Assembly (NCBI GenBank): GCA_012184525.1
Contig: WOFQ01000120.1
Coordinates: forward strand, 1-40,567
From: Xenoacremonium recifei
Taxonomy: Eukaryota; Ascomycota; Sordariomycetes; Hypocreales; Nectriaceae
Direction of reading: 5' to 3'
Length of the DNA: 40,567 bases
The position numbers and the translations under genes are program-made. Within the stretch, counting starts at the first letter, position 1. Each line of letters opens with the position of its first letter. The notes under the pieces were generated by a model. It was not told where the DNA came from and made no database searches. It saw only the letters and a list, made by a program, of their open reading frames with translations. Positions 20,639 through 31,968 of this stretch are shown piece after piece.

Positions 20639-22242
20639 TTTGTTCTGCTGATTGTTCCATTGTTTTTATTTGCTTTATTTGGCCGAGGTCGCGGGACGAC
20701 GACGTGGCTCAATTGGTTATGTTTTTAATCAGATAATCATAAGTATGGCAGTCTGTCATTCCAAGATATAGTGGTGTAACTGAATTATGCGGGACTCTTT
20801 TCTCTCTCATCTTGTACCGTCAAGGGATGCCCTTAACTCACTGAGAACTGACGCGAGCTCCAACACCATCAGCAGTCCTAGGCCTTGTCGTCTAACTTTC
20901 GCTAGTCAAATACCAAATACGCCATGGCAAGCGTGGCATAAACCTAGGGTCTGCTTGGTTGCTCAGGAGGATAATGACGCGTAAGCAGTCAGCAGCATGA
21001 GCATTCGAGAACGCAACCTCCATCTCTTTGCACGCACTACACTAGATGCAACCGATACTCATTCACAATGTAAAACACCATTGCATGACCGTGTCGGGGG
21101 AACACACGGGTGCCAGGTGCTTTAGAGATGGGTCTCGGTCGCCATTGAAACTCTTCCCTGGCGACGGCTCCTCGTCGATGACGATCGTGTTAATAAAGGC
21201 TGTATGCCAATCGTGTAGAGATTTAAACTTCCACGTCTTTCTATGATAGAGCTGAGGAAGCCACAGCCAGCTTAAGTCCATACAGTTGTGCTGGGGATGC
21301 ATCAGAAGATCAGGATATCGTTGAGGGAATGAAATGCGCGGACCGAGAGCCCCGAAATATCAGCAAGAGTTTGCCAGTTTCAGGGGGAAATGTAGGCATG
21401 ACATGATATCCAAACGTACCGTGTGAGTATTTCACTAAGTACTTTGACGGATCAGGCCTAGATAGGAGATGGGTGAAGACGCGTTCGCGCTGAAACTCTC
21501 TTATTGTCACCGCTTCGTTTGGGGTTTCAGGCTGAAATGCTCTAGTAGAACACAATGACGACCGAAAGACCGATTCTGGATTGCCTCCTGCGCATATTCA
21601 TGGTAGGTATGTCTTGGGCTTCTTTCGTCACTTACACGGGTCCTGTTCCATGTTCGATGGGCGACAGCATGCCGAGTTTTCTTGCTATCAATTTCGCAAT
21701 GTGAAAAACTTCTCTACCTTGATTTGACACGACGGCGAGGAGTTTCAGTTGCGTATTTCTATCCTAGAAATCCCTGATTGGGAATTCAACGACACATATG
21801 TATGCAATTTGCATCCATTGACTCATTGTCCACTATTACTACGTCGAATGCAAGTCGCACCCTCAATACACTACTGATCCTGAATGCATGTCCACCTAAA
21901 CTTGAATAAGATCGTGACGATCATAATACTCTTGAACAGACCACAAAGTACCTGTCTCCAGTTTTCTCGGTAAAGCTCATTTCTGACTGCCCTCACCCAC
22001 CCTAACCGGCCTTCAACACTCCCTGATTTGTTCACTGAAAGATGTCTGCCTTGGCATTTCCTTCTGTTCACCATTCCGCAGAGGATAGCAATGGCCTTCA
22101 AACCCTTTGGGACTGGTCCAAGAAAGCCGGGTGATGCCATCGAATCATTGCCAAAACTTCCTCGGGAGATCGAGATTGGGGAAACCTGTCAAGCTGACCT
22201 TCCCAACACTAAGCATGCGTACTAGCACGGCCATTGTAGAGA
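20639..22242. other. Gene-poor region with one exon-like fragment
   Basis: No complete gene seen. On the minus strand 21545-21420 reads as an exon bounded by acceptor CTACTAG and donor GTACGT, coding for AFQPETPNEAVTIREFQRER and continuing THLLSRPDPSKYLVKYSH. This resembles the alpha-C region of fungal protein-kinase-like folds, but I find no ATP-binding or catalytic loop nearby. It may be a remnant. A 44-codon frame from ATG at 22091 (+) is too short to judge. Confidence 0.3.
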
Positions 22243-23628
22243 CTAGGATGTCTTTCGGAATCCTACGTTTGGTTGGCGAGCGGATTGGTTGTTGTTCTCG
22301 CTAGCTTGTCGTAGAGTGCGATAGAACTCATAGACGTGAGGATACGGATCCACGCCTGGAGAGCCCGAGTGATTTCGCCCCTCTCTGTTGGTTGTCGTGG
22401 GGACGAATACTGGCATGCACTTCTCGTCGGTCTTTGCGTGGTCTGCAAGCTGGCTTTGCGAATAATCCGTTGCTGGAATGGAAGTGGAAGACTTTGGCTC
22501 TTCTTGAGTTCTATCGGATGTTCCTACGACGGCCGAGCGATGCGAAGGGTGGTCAATCGAATCCGATGATTTTGGCTCGTTAAAGAGGGAAGGTTTGTTG
22601 GATAAGGTTGCAACTGGTGCACTGCTCCGAAGCGTTCCCGGAAGAGGGAGGTGGTGCCCGAGGTCAGCTCTCGAAAGTATAGGTGTAAGTCCTGTTGATG
22701 GTTGATAGATCAAAGTCGCTTCATCAAGACTACCCGACGGTAGTCTTGAAGTCGTAATTGGCGACAACGATGGTTGGCTTGGTTGTAGGAGGTGAGAGGC
22801 AACTGTGTGTTCGACAGGTAAGGCCTGCGACCCGTGTCGCTCTGTCTCTTCCGGCAAAGAAGCATTTGCGATGACAGTTGGCTCAACCCGATTGGAAATT
22901 GATGGGCCAGCTTGATTGCCATGCACGAGCGGTTCTTCGGAGCCGGCATCGGTGCGTAGCGGCGCAACTGCAGGGTTATCCAGTGTGCCGGCTCTCTCAC
23001 GATCGTCAAATTCGGTCATGATCTTGCGCCAGTGTGATCGTGCAGAGATCAGCGACCGCCGATTTGACGGCCATTTGGCTGGATATTTCTTCTCGTCCGT
23101 TTGGCTTTCGGACTCTGGACACCACTTCTCCATCCACACGACATCCTCGTCTGTGAATCCCATGATATCATCTATGGAGACATGATCTTGATAAAAGCGG
23201 CGCAACTGACGGCCACGCAGGATGTAGTCAACTGTTTCTGGCATCTTGGAGCGTGTGATCTGTACTGTATCTTGAACTTTGCGGATGTAGGTCTTGGAAA
23301 CGGTCTTGTTCAGAACGTGAGGCTGAGATAAGGCTTCCGTCCGGACCGTGTGCACGTACATGCGACCGCAACGGAAGGTAAAACTGCGAAAGTAGGCTGC
23401 AAAACGTTGTAATCGGGAGTTAGGGAAAAGGGTCCCTTTAAAGACGTGGGGGAGCTTTGAGGCTGGAGGGAATGAGGGGCGGCGGAGACGACTGAAGTAG
23501 ACTTTATTCCATGCCCAATAGCTTAGGCTAAGCGGGCCCAAAGGGCAAAGGAGCTCTGAGCCTCGCGTAAGCACATGATTTACAAGACAGATGCGAGGCA
23601 GTTTAGTAATCCTCTTAGTATCATTTCC
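22243..23628 (-). CDS. Unrecognised protein, basic N-part and disordered Ser/Pro-rich C-part
   Basis: An uninterrupted coding frame runs from 23628, just after an acceptor-like GGTAG, to a stop at 22243 (about 461 codons). The first part is coding-like upstream of any in-frame ATG (KRITKLPRICLVNHVLTRG, SYWAWNKVYFSRLRRPS), so either an upstream ATG exon is missed or translation starts at the internal ATG in RCGRMYVHTVR near 23361. The segment SMPETVDYILRGRQLRRFYQ-like region through GFTDEDVVWMEKWCPESESQ and PSNRRSLISARSHWRKIM is compact and basic, perhaps a small helical DNA- or protein-binding domain. The remaining 250 residues are Ser/Thr/Pro-rich and probably disordered. No family recognised; the 5' end is unresolved. 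Confidence 0.6.
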   Translation of the reverse strand, partial: GNDTKRITKLPRICLVNHVLTRGSELLCPLGPLSLSYWAWNKVYFSRLRRPSFPPASKLPHVFKGTLFPNSRLQRFAAYFRSFTFRCGRMYVHTVRTEALSQPHVLNKTVSKTYIRKVQDTVQITRSKMPETVDYILRGRQLRRFYQDHVSIDDIMGFTDEDVVWMEKWCPESESQTDEKKYPAKWPSNRRSLISARSHWRKIMTEFDDRERAGTLDNPAVAPLRTDAGSEEPLVHGNQAGPSISNRVEPTVIANASLPEETERHGSQALPVEHTVASHLLQPSQPSLSPITTSRLPSGSLDEATLIYQPSTGLTPILSRADLGHHLPLPGTLRSSAPVATLSNKPSLFNEPKSSDSIDHPSHRSAVVGTSDRTQEEPKSSTSIPATDYSQSQLADHAKTDEKCMPVFVPTTTNREGRNHSGSPGVDPYPHVYEFYRTLRQASENNNQSARQPNVGFRKTS

Positions 23629-24252
23629 CTACCTTGATTATTGCTACACTGCGATCGAGAAATGGAAACAGGGATCAGCGCTGCACCCAAACACAATACG
23701 AAGAACCGATCGTGGCCAGTGACTTGAAACAGTCTATCTAGCTTCCTTTTCTAGCTGCAGAATTATGTTTCCGGCGGCCGCCGGAAGATGCAAGGCACTT
23801 TTCTTTCCGGACGGGACAGGCAATGCCACTACCAATTTTGCTTCTGGGGACTGGACCGGAGACCAAACGGGACTGACTGCTATCAAGATCTGTGTCTCGG
23901 GAGGTTGTTAGCCGTCATTCTCAAACACTCATGAAGATATTGGTTGCATGTGCTTCGGTGCATGAGTAATGGAGGCGTCTTTTTGGGTCGATGTTACGGA
24001 CTCAGAAAGGTAAGATACGTTATTCTAGTAGTGAAATGGCAGTAATTATAGTCAAATATGGCTTTAAAAATATCATTTTCTCTTTTGCTTACATGACGAA
24101 AACTAAATCAACTGAATTCAACGTCATATCGCCTTCAATACCTCCGTGTTTTCTTCCTCGTGGTTGTCCGCGACGGATTTGAGCTCACAGCGTGCCCGAT
24201 GATCAAGTCTATGGCAATAACGAACATTTTCTCCAATCCTGATTCATTGACC
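23629..24252. other. Upstream region with an 18-bp perfect palindrome
   Basis: No gene seen in this stretch of about 620 bp between two minus-strand genes. It contains the perfect palindrome TTCCGGCGGCCGCCGGAA at 23769-23786, with inverted CGG/CCG triplets of the type bound by Zn2Cys6 factors, located upstream of the gene ending at 22243. Confidence 0.45.
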
Positions 24253-25751
24253 TTAGCAACCCAAGCATAATAAATCCGATATTTCTGTATCGGCCTCGAA
24301 GCCAAACTCGACAGCATTCCTCAACTGCGCAGCTAATAGGTCATGTTGAAATGCCTCAGGGAGCTCTTGCTCAGTCTTTGCTTGGGAGACATAAGACTGG
24401 GGCTGTGTCATTGCAGACCTCGACAAAGGATGGCCAAAACCCAGGCTTTGTTGCTGATGTCCACCATCTAGGGGGTTTTGTGTGAGACCTGGTGTGTCGA
24501 GAGAGCGTGTCCGTTCACCAGTCTGCTGCATATCTGCTCCTGACGCCGTCATAGAATCCCAAGATGGAAAGGTCTCGAGTCCGAAACGTGATGAAGGAGA
24601 TCTTGGAGCTGAATCGCGTTGTTGGAAAAAAGGATCATCACTGTTCGGAGAAATACCTGTTCCAAAGGCGGATCTAAGAGGAGAGGTGACAGCTTCACTG
24701 AGCATATCCGACCTTCTTCTCGAAACAGGAGGCCCCGAAAAGGGTGAAGCAAGAGAAAAGGGAATTGGGGTAATGTCTGGCGTAATCCGGACTCTGGCCG
24801 ATGTTGGGGAAAGGTTCAGCTGAGCCATTACTTCTTCTAAAGCCTTCTCACCCGTCATGAAGTCTTCCATTGGAGATGTTGGTGATTTGGGGCTTGTCAT
24901 GGTTGCGGAATGACGCCGAGTACTTGGTGTCCGTGGCGTTGTCCCCGCTGGGTCACGTACATCTGCTTTGGGAGATAGCACTGAAGTCGAAGACCGTTTG
25001 GTAGAATATGGTGACCAGTTTGAAGACCCAATACCTCTGGACGTTCGGCCTGGGAGGTTGAGCGGGCTGGGTCTGTTTCTCTGGCGTCGTGAGCCCATTG
25101 CGCTTGTCTTAGGTGCGGCGCCACCCTCATCGAGATGTTTCTGGCCTCGAACGCTGGGCTTTTCATAGACGGCGCGGGCCTTCATGCGTCTATGTTCAAG
25201 CCATTGCCGAACATCGAGAGCTGAGTTGAAATGTTCATCCACGACCGCCGCGCTCCACATGAGTCTCGCCTCACCAACACCAACTTCAATGAAAGTTCCC
25301 CACCGGTGAACTTCCTGCAAGAGGCCTTGTGCTCTCTCGCCAAACTTAGCTGCCATGAGCGAGAGCACGTGGTTAGCGATATAGATTCAGATATTAGTAT
25401 ACAGTTGCTTGTAGCTTACCTCGAAGAACAAATCCCATATTATCGGAAAACTGAAAGTCAAGTCCACAGTCTCTCCACATGTGCCAGATAAGGTCCTTGT
25501 CCTTATCTACACCATCATTTGGAGTGCGGTTCGTAAGGTATAGCGAGTACAACATCTGCGCCTGGATTGTGCTGCATAATTTGATACGGAACTTGGCCCC
25601 AGCTCTGTACTCGTTCCGGTACGTGTCAACGTTGACACCGGCTATCATCTGTCGCAAGGGTTATAGTTTTAGCTACATGCAGCCAGCTGCGCGAAGCAAC
25701 AGGAGAGAGGAAACAAACCGTCGGGCCGTTTGAGGGGCACTCACGACACAT
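24253..25751 (-). CDS. Unrecognised 452-aa protein, conserved-looking N-part and disordered C-part
   Basis: Three exons: 25751-25719 (MCRECPSNGPT), 25648-25420 and 25349-24253, joined by two 70-nt introns with acceptors GCGACAG and ATGGCAG; all phases agree. Residues 1-150 look like a folded domain (IAGVNVDTYRNEYRAGAKFR, YSLYLTNRTPNDGVDKDKD, LIWHMWRDCGLDFQFSDNMG, FGERAQGLLQEVHRW, DVRQWLEHRRMKARAVYEKP). The tiny first exon has the Cys pair MCREC. The remaining 300 residues are Ser/Pro/Thr/Arg-rich with repeated SP and TP dipeptides, likely disordered and phosphorylatable. The compact N-part with a multi-exon structure suggests a genuine conserved fungal gene of unknown role. It is transcribed in the same direction as the gene ending at 22243. 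Confidence 0.75.
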
Positions 25752-26290
25752 TGTCGGTGTCTTGAATGCAGTCAGATGGGATGGGAGGCAATTTGTTGTG
25801 AATCAAAGGGGCGCTGGGGAAAAAGAAGAAAAGGAAGTAGTGCTGCTAAGTTCTCAAAGTAAGTGCTAATAAACGTCGGCTAGCGAAGTCCGGGAGCGTA
25901 ATATTCCCAGCCTCAAGGCTGACAGGGCGGGGTAGTACAACAGCCAAAGACACAGCAAATTTTCGGAGCTGACACTTCAAACCACTCTCCACCTCGGTTG
26001 TATAATTATACTTCTTTCTAACGGTTGCTACGTTCCTGATGGATTAGGTTCAAAGAAATCAGCATATCGTAAATGGAAACTCCAGAAATCAGTCGTCAAG
26101 ACGGCAGACGTTAATATGCAATAGGAAACCAGTAGGTTTTCCGGCTTACCGTTCAAAGCTCTCGTCAGTGTTATCGCATGTTTTATTTATCAGTGCGAAA
26201 ACAACCCCTTGACCCTTCTCTCATTGCGGGCCATGGAACATCAAGAAAAGTAGACATGTATTTATCCTCCTCGACTGTTCGCCAATATAC
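25752..26290. other. Intergenic region
   Basis: About 540 bp between two minus-strand genes. It must hold the promoter of the 452-aa protein gene. I see no additional gene, RNA or repeat. Confidence 0.45.
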
Positions 26291-26995
26291 CTAATCCCCA
26301 TGCGGTTCATCTCCGAGTCTCTCAACCTCAGCAATAATTCGAGCCGTCTGCATCATAGATGAAAGCCGATGGATCTCCGTTTCCCAATGAAGTGCCTCTG
26401 TGTACGCGCGCTGATAGTTTTGGCAAGCTGTATCTAAAAGGCTTAGATTCTTCTGCGCATCCTCGATAATTTGAGCCTGGGTGTTTGACATGCGGCGAGG
26501 GTTGCCACGGAAGGACTCTTGCTGGCCTGGATGATACCCATTAGCGACATGCGAAATTGCTCACGGGTAATGTAATGCTATATTAACAAAGACCTAGAAT
26601 GCAGTGGATATGATGGAGGATCTGAACTTTCTGGAAGTCACGAGCTGTCTTGTGCTATATGTTGAGCGCAGCTAGAAAATCTTACCTTGAGTCTCCTCTA
26701 AGACACGAGCTTGCTCCCGTAGCTGAGGGGGTAACTGGCCCGGGTGGTTGACTTTCATGTAGTTGATGTATCGCTTTGCTAATTCCTCGTCTGAATTGAT
26801 CATATGAGTCAAGTCGATCTCCTTCTTACTGATAAGCTGGGGAGGCATGCGGCCGACGTCTGAGAGTAGGTCGACGGTCCTCACGTCGCTCAGGTCAGAA
26901 GGCGGAGGGGCACGAGATGCTTTGCTGTAGTCTCGCGACTGGTAGCAGCCATCAAGGCCTCTCTGTCTCTGTTTCTGCTGCTGCCGCTGGCTCAT
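26291..26995 (-). CDS. Unrecognised 181-aa helical protein
   Basis: Exon 1 (26995-26686) and exon 2 (26526-26291) are joined by a 159-nt intron with donor GTAAGA and acceptor CATCCAG, preserving phase (EETQ-GQQESFRG). The N-terminus is Gln/Arg-rich (MSQRQQQKQRQR). A middle segment (KKEIDLTHMINSDEELAKRY and INYMKVNHPGQLPPQLREQA) is helical. The C-terminal 65 residues form a probable coiled coil (IIEDAQKNLSLLDTACQNYQ, then EIHRLSSMMQTARIIAEVER). There is no signal peptide or membrane span. It is divergent from the gene at 27315, so the two may be co-expressed. Confidence 0.65.
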
Positions 26996-27314
26996 GTTGA
27001 CGGGCGAAACATTTGCATCAGCTAAGGGTAATATCAGGTATGGAAACGATAAGACAAGGTGAGAAGAATAGCTTGCGAGGTGATGTGCGGGGAAGACTTA
27101 TTAAACGGGTCCCTCTACCGGGCTGTAGGCTTCTCGCAGAATCTGATCAAGTGCACAGCGAATCAAGAGAGGAAAGTGCGGGGTGAAGGCGGGGGAGCAC
27201 AGTAAACGAGAAATTTTCCCAGTTATGAGTGTGCGACAGCATTGGTTTAATCTCTTACAACATGCTTCCTAGAGCTCAGCCCTTGGCAGCATGATACGAT
27301 AAAGGTCAATCGCA
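26996..27314. promoter_or_regulatory. Divergent promoter of two unrecognised genes
   Basis: A 319-bp region between the start codons of the 181-aa and the roughly 491-aa protein genes must contain both promoters. No TATA box or repeated element stood out. Confidence 0.4.
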
Positions 27315-28838
27315 ATGTCGAGGCCCGTAAGTGATGATGCGGAGGTATGTCTTTATCTAACACTTTTTCATATTCATGCTAACATTCTGGAGCACTTCCG
27401 CGGCTTCAACGTTCACAAATTAGCAACAACCCCCAACTCCAGGCTCTCGGGGCAACCCTGCGATCGTATTGCTCTCGCACGACACGCGGCACGATACCAG
27501 ATCACAACGAAGCGAATGCTTGATTGCGGCCTTGACGAGCTGGCTCGCGATCTTGGCATTGATGGTCGATCAGATGCATATAAATCCGTCATTCTAAATA
27601 AAGCAAAAGGAGCTATTATTCATCTTATTGAGAATACCTTATGCGATCAGAATGTCCTGCAAAAAAGAATTCATACAGACCCAATCACTGGTGGTATCAG
27701 AACAGTCTCACATTGGCCCAACTACACTCTGAAATGGCTTGAGAAGGATTGGAACGGTAGCTATGCGCGTCCGGCAGGTGAAACTGGAGACATTGGTCTG
27801 AGGAGAGATCCTCCCGGAGTACGTGCCTCTACTCCTATGGGATATTCTCTTCCCAGACCAATGCAAGCACCATCATCCCTTACATCCGAGCCCCAGCGAA
27901 TGGTTTCGAGATCTCCGGTCCTATCCCATCACGACAATGAGACATTCTCCCCTCGCAGCTCGCCCGAAGGCGCTAACCGAGTCCATGACAAACCAATACA
28001 TACCACTGAGATTCATTTTCCCAGCAACCCTTCAAGCCATGAACGAAACTCACGTACCACTTTTCAGGCTGTCTGGACAGAAAGAAACTATCGAGCAAAT
28101 GATCTCAGCCCATCCCCTTTTCCATCGATCGAGACCATATCCAGACACGCTGCAGCTTCATCCAAACCTCCGCAGAAAGACCCTCACCCTTCCGGCCCCA
28201 GCTTGACCGCTCATCTGCCGATTCGCCAACTACACACGAAAGCTGGCAGGGCAGGAAAGGGTCCATACATGGAAAAGGCGAGTGAGCGGTGCACCTCGGC
28301 AGGCCAAGCTTCCACAATAAGAACAGGGGTTTCGGAATACGTCACGCAGGAGTCTCAGACGGGACGCGATCGAAGAGACCAGGAGAGAATTGAAAAGCTC
28401 AGTGTGCCTTCTGAGCCGGTGGGCTACGTGCGCACAATGCTATCATCGTCTTTGCCGTCAACCAAACCAGTTGGAAAGCAGGGTGCTCCTCTGCAAACAG
28501 TTGGTAACCGGACTTCACCTACCTATGAGAAGGCGCCGCAAACTCTTTTTGAGCTGGGCAAGGATGCAACGCACTCACTGAAGCTTGCGGCTGACGCTTT
28601 GAGATACGCAACTGCTGAAATTCATTGTAACTTTCTTGCCGATGTTGCAACGATCAAAGCGGACGAAGATGGGGCGTACAGACAACGCTGCGCAGCTAAG
28701 GTAGCAGCAGCTAGGCGAGAAGACTTAGCAGTACAAGCTCTAGCCGCGGTTTGGGAGGAGAGAAGCGAGTCTCAAGCTGCAATGATAGTGTCTCCAATTT
28801 GGGAACATCTAAACGGGAATCGACGCACCGGTCCGTGA
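27315..28838 (+). CDS. Unrecognised protein of about 491 aa
   Basis: Starts at ATG 27315. A 48-nt intron at 27345-27392 is likely, with donor GTATGT, branch-like GCTAAC and acceptor TGGAG. It is a multiple of three without a stop, so an unspliced form of 507 aa is also open. Spliced, the protein begins MSRPVSDDAEHFRGFNVHKL. Residues about 20-140 look folded and helical (DCGLDELARDLGIDGRSDAY, KSVILNKAKGAIIHLIENTL, SHWPNYTLKWLEKDW). The middle 250 residues are Ser/Pro/Arg-rich and probably disordered. The C-terminus is an alanine-rich helical stretch (LAADALRYATAEIHCNFLAD). A second donor-like GTAAGT at 27327 leaves the start region uncertain. No family recognised. Confidence 0.65.
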   Translation: MSRPVSDDAEVCLYLTLFHIHANILEHFRGFNVHKLATTPNSRLSGQPCDRIALARHAARYQITTKRMLDCGLDELARDLGIDGRSDAYKSVILNKAKGAIIHLIENTLCDQNVLQKRIHTDPITGGIRTVSHWPNYTLKWLEKDWNGSYARPAGETGDIGLRRDPPGVRASTPMGYSLPRPMQAPSSLTSEPQRMVSRSPVLSHHDNETFSPRSSPEGANRVHDKPIHTTEIHFPSNPSSHERNSRTTFQAVWTERNYRANDLSPSPFPSIETISRHAAASSKPPQKDPHPSGPSLTAHLPIRQLHTKAGRAGKGPYMEKASERCTSAGQASTIRTGVSEYVTQESQTGRDRRDQERIEKLSVPSEPVGYVRTMLSSSLPSTKPVGKQGAPLQTVGNRTSPTYEKAPQTLFELGKDATHSLKLAADALRYATAEIHCNFLADVATIKADEDGAYRQRCAAKVAAARREDLAVQALAAVWEERSESQAAMIVSPIWEHLNGNRRTGP

Positions 28839-29388
28839 GACACGGCACAGTTTCAGCAGGCCCTACAATAGAAAACCACCATCAGAATTAAGTACAGCAT
28901 TAAGAGAGCGTATGGATGTTATCTCGCACCGTGGGGAGTTACCATGTCGCGTTGTTGCTTTTCCTGGTCCCCTGATCAGATGAGCTACCAGGTCTTGCAG
29001 GGAGACATACAGTTCTACTCAACTGTGTGAATCCAATCACTCTGTAGATTAATTTAGAAAATACTTGAATGGCTCAATAGCCCTAGGGATCTTTCGTATA
29101 GTAAGGCTTCAACACTCTAACTCTGTAAGGTATTGTCTACCATGACCTCCGATCTCCGACAACTGGCAACCTGTGGCAGCCCACAGTCTACCTAGTCCCA
29201 AAGGTCATCACTGCTGACCATAGAAATGGTAATAAGTTCTATCACATTTGACTTGAAGCTGGCGTTCGATGGAATGGCAGATGCAAAAAGAACGAATGAA
29301 TGATTGTATAGTAATATACTTCTGAAAGTAAGTTTTAGCCACATTGGCGTGATGCAGTAACCAAGTGCATTCCTCCACAACTGTCGTT
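28839..29388. other. Intergenic region, convergent 3' ends
   Basis: A stretch of 550 bp between converging genes. It should hold both 3' untranslated regions. Nothing else seen. Confidence 0.45.
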
Positions 29389-30981
29389 TCACCTCCCAGG
29401 ATAATATTTAATCGTGATATCAAGCCAATCCTTGCTCCAGTGCTCAAGTTTACCTTCCAATCTCTGCACGGCTGCTTCTGTCGACATCCAACCCTTTCCT
29501 TTGAGTCTGACAGACTCTTCATTTAACATGAGCTTCATCTGTTTCAGATGCTGTATCTCTTCCTCAATCACACGAATCGAATGTTCCAACTCCTCCTGAT
29601 CGAGTTGAATGCCCTGGCATATGGTGTCGGTGATATCGGCTGCCTTGCTTACATACATAATGAAATGTATCTCAAACCCATTCTCTCGTTCGTTCTCGTC
29701 TTTGTTGTCTCCCACTGTGCTCTCCTCTTCAGCATCTGGTTGTACAGTGTTTCTTTCCGATAGAAGTTTTCGTCGATCTTCGGAAAGCCTTTTGCTGATG
29801 GCACATGTTCTCGCTTGCAAATGTTTCAAATCCATCGCAAGATCGTTGATGTTTTTTTTGTCGAGCTTTCGAGACTCTATCGAGTTTGCGACACTAATCT
29901 GAAGATCAGAGACGCGTGAGAGAAGTTGATCGCGAGCCTTGAGAGGAAGCCAAAGGAATTTCCACCAAGGAGCTTCAGCTGCAGCCTTGATCAAAAGTTG
30001 TGCCGAAGAGTCTTTCAAATCCGACAGCAACCTTGCCACCTTGTGTCTTGCTTTGCCGACGGAATAAGTGAACTCTCTTTCGAGATTCCCGGTTAACGTC
30101 ACCAGGATCCCCACGGCATTCAACGGTAGGTTGTATCGATCCCGGTCTTGATAGATATGCTTGAACATTATTTCCACATCCATCTGACCTACTTTGATGG
30201 TTTCTGACCATTCCTGGATATGGGGGATCAATGCCACAGGTGGCAGCGGCTTGTGTTCATTCACCGGAGCCGAATGCAGAACCGACATAGTAGCGGCGGC
30301 GAAGCCAAGCACTGGCTTGAAGACCCAGTCGGCAGTGAAATCTTTAACACTGTTGACCTTGCCATCCACGTAGTACGTGAGCCACATCATAATAACCAGT
30401 AGAAGAATGGCGAGATACAGAATAATCCGAAGAGGTTCGGTTGTACTGCTCACGAGCATAGTTGCCTGATGCAAGTGACCGGGTGGTTGTAAATGGGAGT
30501 AGTAAGGTACATTCGGTGGCTGATTCGCAGTTGGTGCAGGCGAATGCTGTTGCTTCCATCCAGATCTGGCCGATGCTTCAGTGGTGTCTGCAGTACCATC
30601 TTCTTGCTCTGGTTCGACTCGCTGATCGGAATGTTGGACATTGGCGGACGCAAACCCAGAGCGGTGACGAAGCGTAGAGCTTTTCGCGGGATCGGTTTCC
30701 GGATGGCGAGACGCGCTAGGTACCTAATACCATAAGAAATGAAACTGAAACATGGTTATCGGTCAACTCACCTGCGGAACTTCTCTTTCGGACAAGTCTG
30801 GGAGACGATCCGAGGGACTTTCGCCTTTCTCTGGCACGTTTGGTGGATTGGAAGTCGAACCACCCGATCGCAATTGAGCTTCTCGCTTGGCGATGAGCTC
30901 CGAGGGCGGGATTAATCTCCGAGGAAAGGATCTGCCCCCTGAATTGTCCTGAGACTTGTCCTCAGACTTGTCCTCAGCCAT
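29389..30981 (-). CDS. Unrecognised 514-aa single-span membrane protein with coiled coils
   Basis: Exon 1 (30981-30772) ends EVPQ; a 48-nt intron (GTGAGT to GTATTAG) leads to exon 2 (30723-29389), phase 0. The first 160 residues are polar and probably disordered (MAEDKSEDKSQDNSGG with a repeated SEDKS/DKS pattern). A single hydrophobic segment at about 168-189 (LRIILYLAILLLVIMMWLTY) predicts a membrane anchor. The C-terminal 320 residues are helical, including KARDQLLSRVSDLQISVANS and a strong coiled coil near the end (ELEHSIRVIEEEIQHLKQMK). This suggests a membrane-anchored scaffold or tether with the helical part on one side. It is divergent from the small gene at 31310. No known family recognised. 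Confidence 0.75.
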
Positions 30982-31155
30982 GCTGCAGTGGTTGTGAAGT
31001 CCCAATATATCTAGAACTTCGATTGAATGGATTGAAAGAGAACACTGTAGGGTTAATTGTGAGGAGGAACAGCGTGGCAGAAAGTCGCTAGGCGCTTAGG
31101 GTAAGATTGTAGCGTGGAAGGATATGGTTAAGCGTTTTTCCAGGTAGGCCCTTGC

Positions 31156-31163
31156 TTATAAAG
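31156..31163 (+). promoter_or_regulatory. TATA box of the small gene at 31310
   Basis: TTATAAAG lies about 150 bp upstream of the ATG and is followed by a CT-rich leader, as is common in fungal core promoters. Confidence 0.45.
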
Positions 31164-31309
31164 CCACTTCCCCCTCTCTCGCCTTCCAAGCCTCATTTCA
31201 AGCTTGTTCTTAACACCTCTCACCCTGAAACTTGAATCAAACAAGCCATTCTCTCTTAATTCTTCTCATTCTCATTTGCTACGCCTACCTATCTCTCAAC
31301 CGGTTCGAT

Positions 31310-31968
31310 ATGCTCATTGTTCTTGTTCCCGCGGTGTTAGTTGCCGCCCTCTCGATCCGTCTAGCATTTGTCGGTACCGTTCCTGAGGCAGTCAATACTA
31401 TTCCATGGAAGATTAGCGGATATCCGGCTGAACAGGTAAGCATTCGCGATTCATCTTCCATCTACCTCCTCTATGCAGAAATCACAGACCTCACCAGCTT
31501 CTCTCCATAACTAACTTAAGACAACAGCATGAAGTCTGGCGCAGTCGTGTCTGCAATATCCATCATCGGCTATGGGTCCGTGACCATCATGCAAAGACTG
31601 AACCCTTGCACTTCATTCTCCAACTAGATCCCCTGAAACCTCCTTTCACTGATCCAAACCAATCTATGAGGCCGGATCAGCCACTTCATGCGGCTGTTCA
31701 TAAAACCCTCATGGACGCCTTCTACGACCAGAGCCGTTCAATTGTGCACCGTATGGCCCACGAGAACTCGGCGCAGGGCAGCGTTGATGACGAGTATTTG
31801 AGCATCTTGACGACAGTGACGTCCATTTTGACAAATGACTTGGCGCGAGCCGAGTACACAAGATTGTTCGTCCCAGCGTTATCCAGCCAGGGATTTACCG
31901 AGAAATGGAAGGAAGACCATACCGTCGCATCAGAGAGGTTCGAGAGACTGATGAAACTGTGTGCTTGA
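31310..31968 (+). CDS. Unrecognised 188-aa protein with N-terminal hydrophobic anchor
   Basis: Exon 1 (31310-31435) and exon 2 (31528-31968) flank a 92-nt intron with donor GTAAGC, branch-like CTAAC and acceptor CAACAG; phase 0 is kept (YPAEQ-HEVWRSR). The open frame extends upstream, but 31310 is the first ATG. The N-terminus MLIVLVPAVLVAALSIRLAF is a signal peptide or membrane anchor. The C-part is helical (AAVHKTLMDAFYDQSRSIVH, YLSILTTVTSILTNDLARAE). The segment ILTNDLARAEYTRLF faintly recalls the last helices of J-domains, but there is no HPD motif, so a J-protein is not claimed. It is divergent from the 514-aa membrane protein gene and could share a function with it. Confidence 0.7.
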
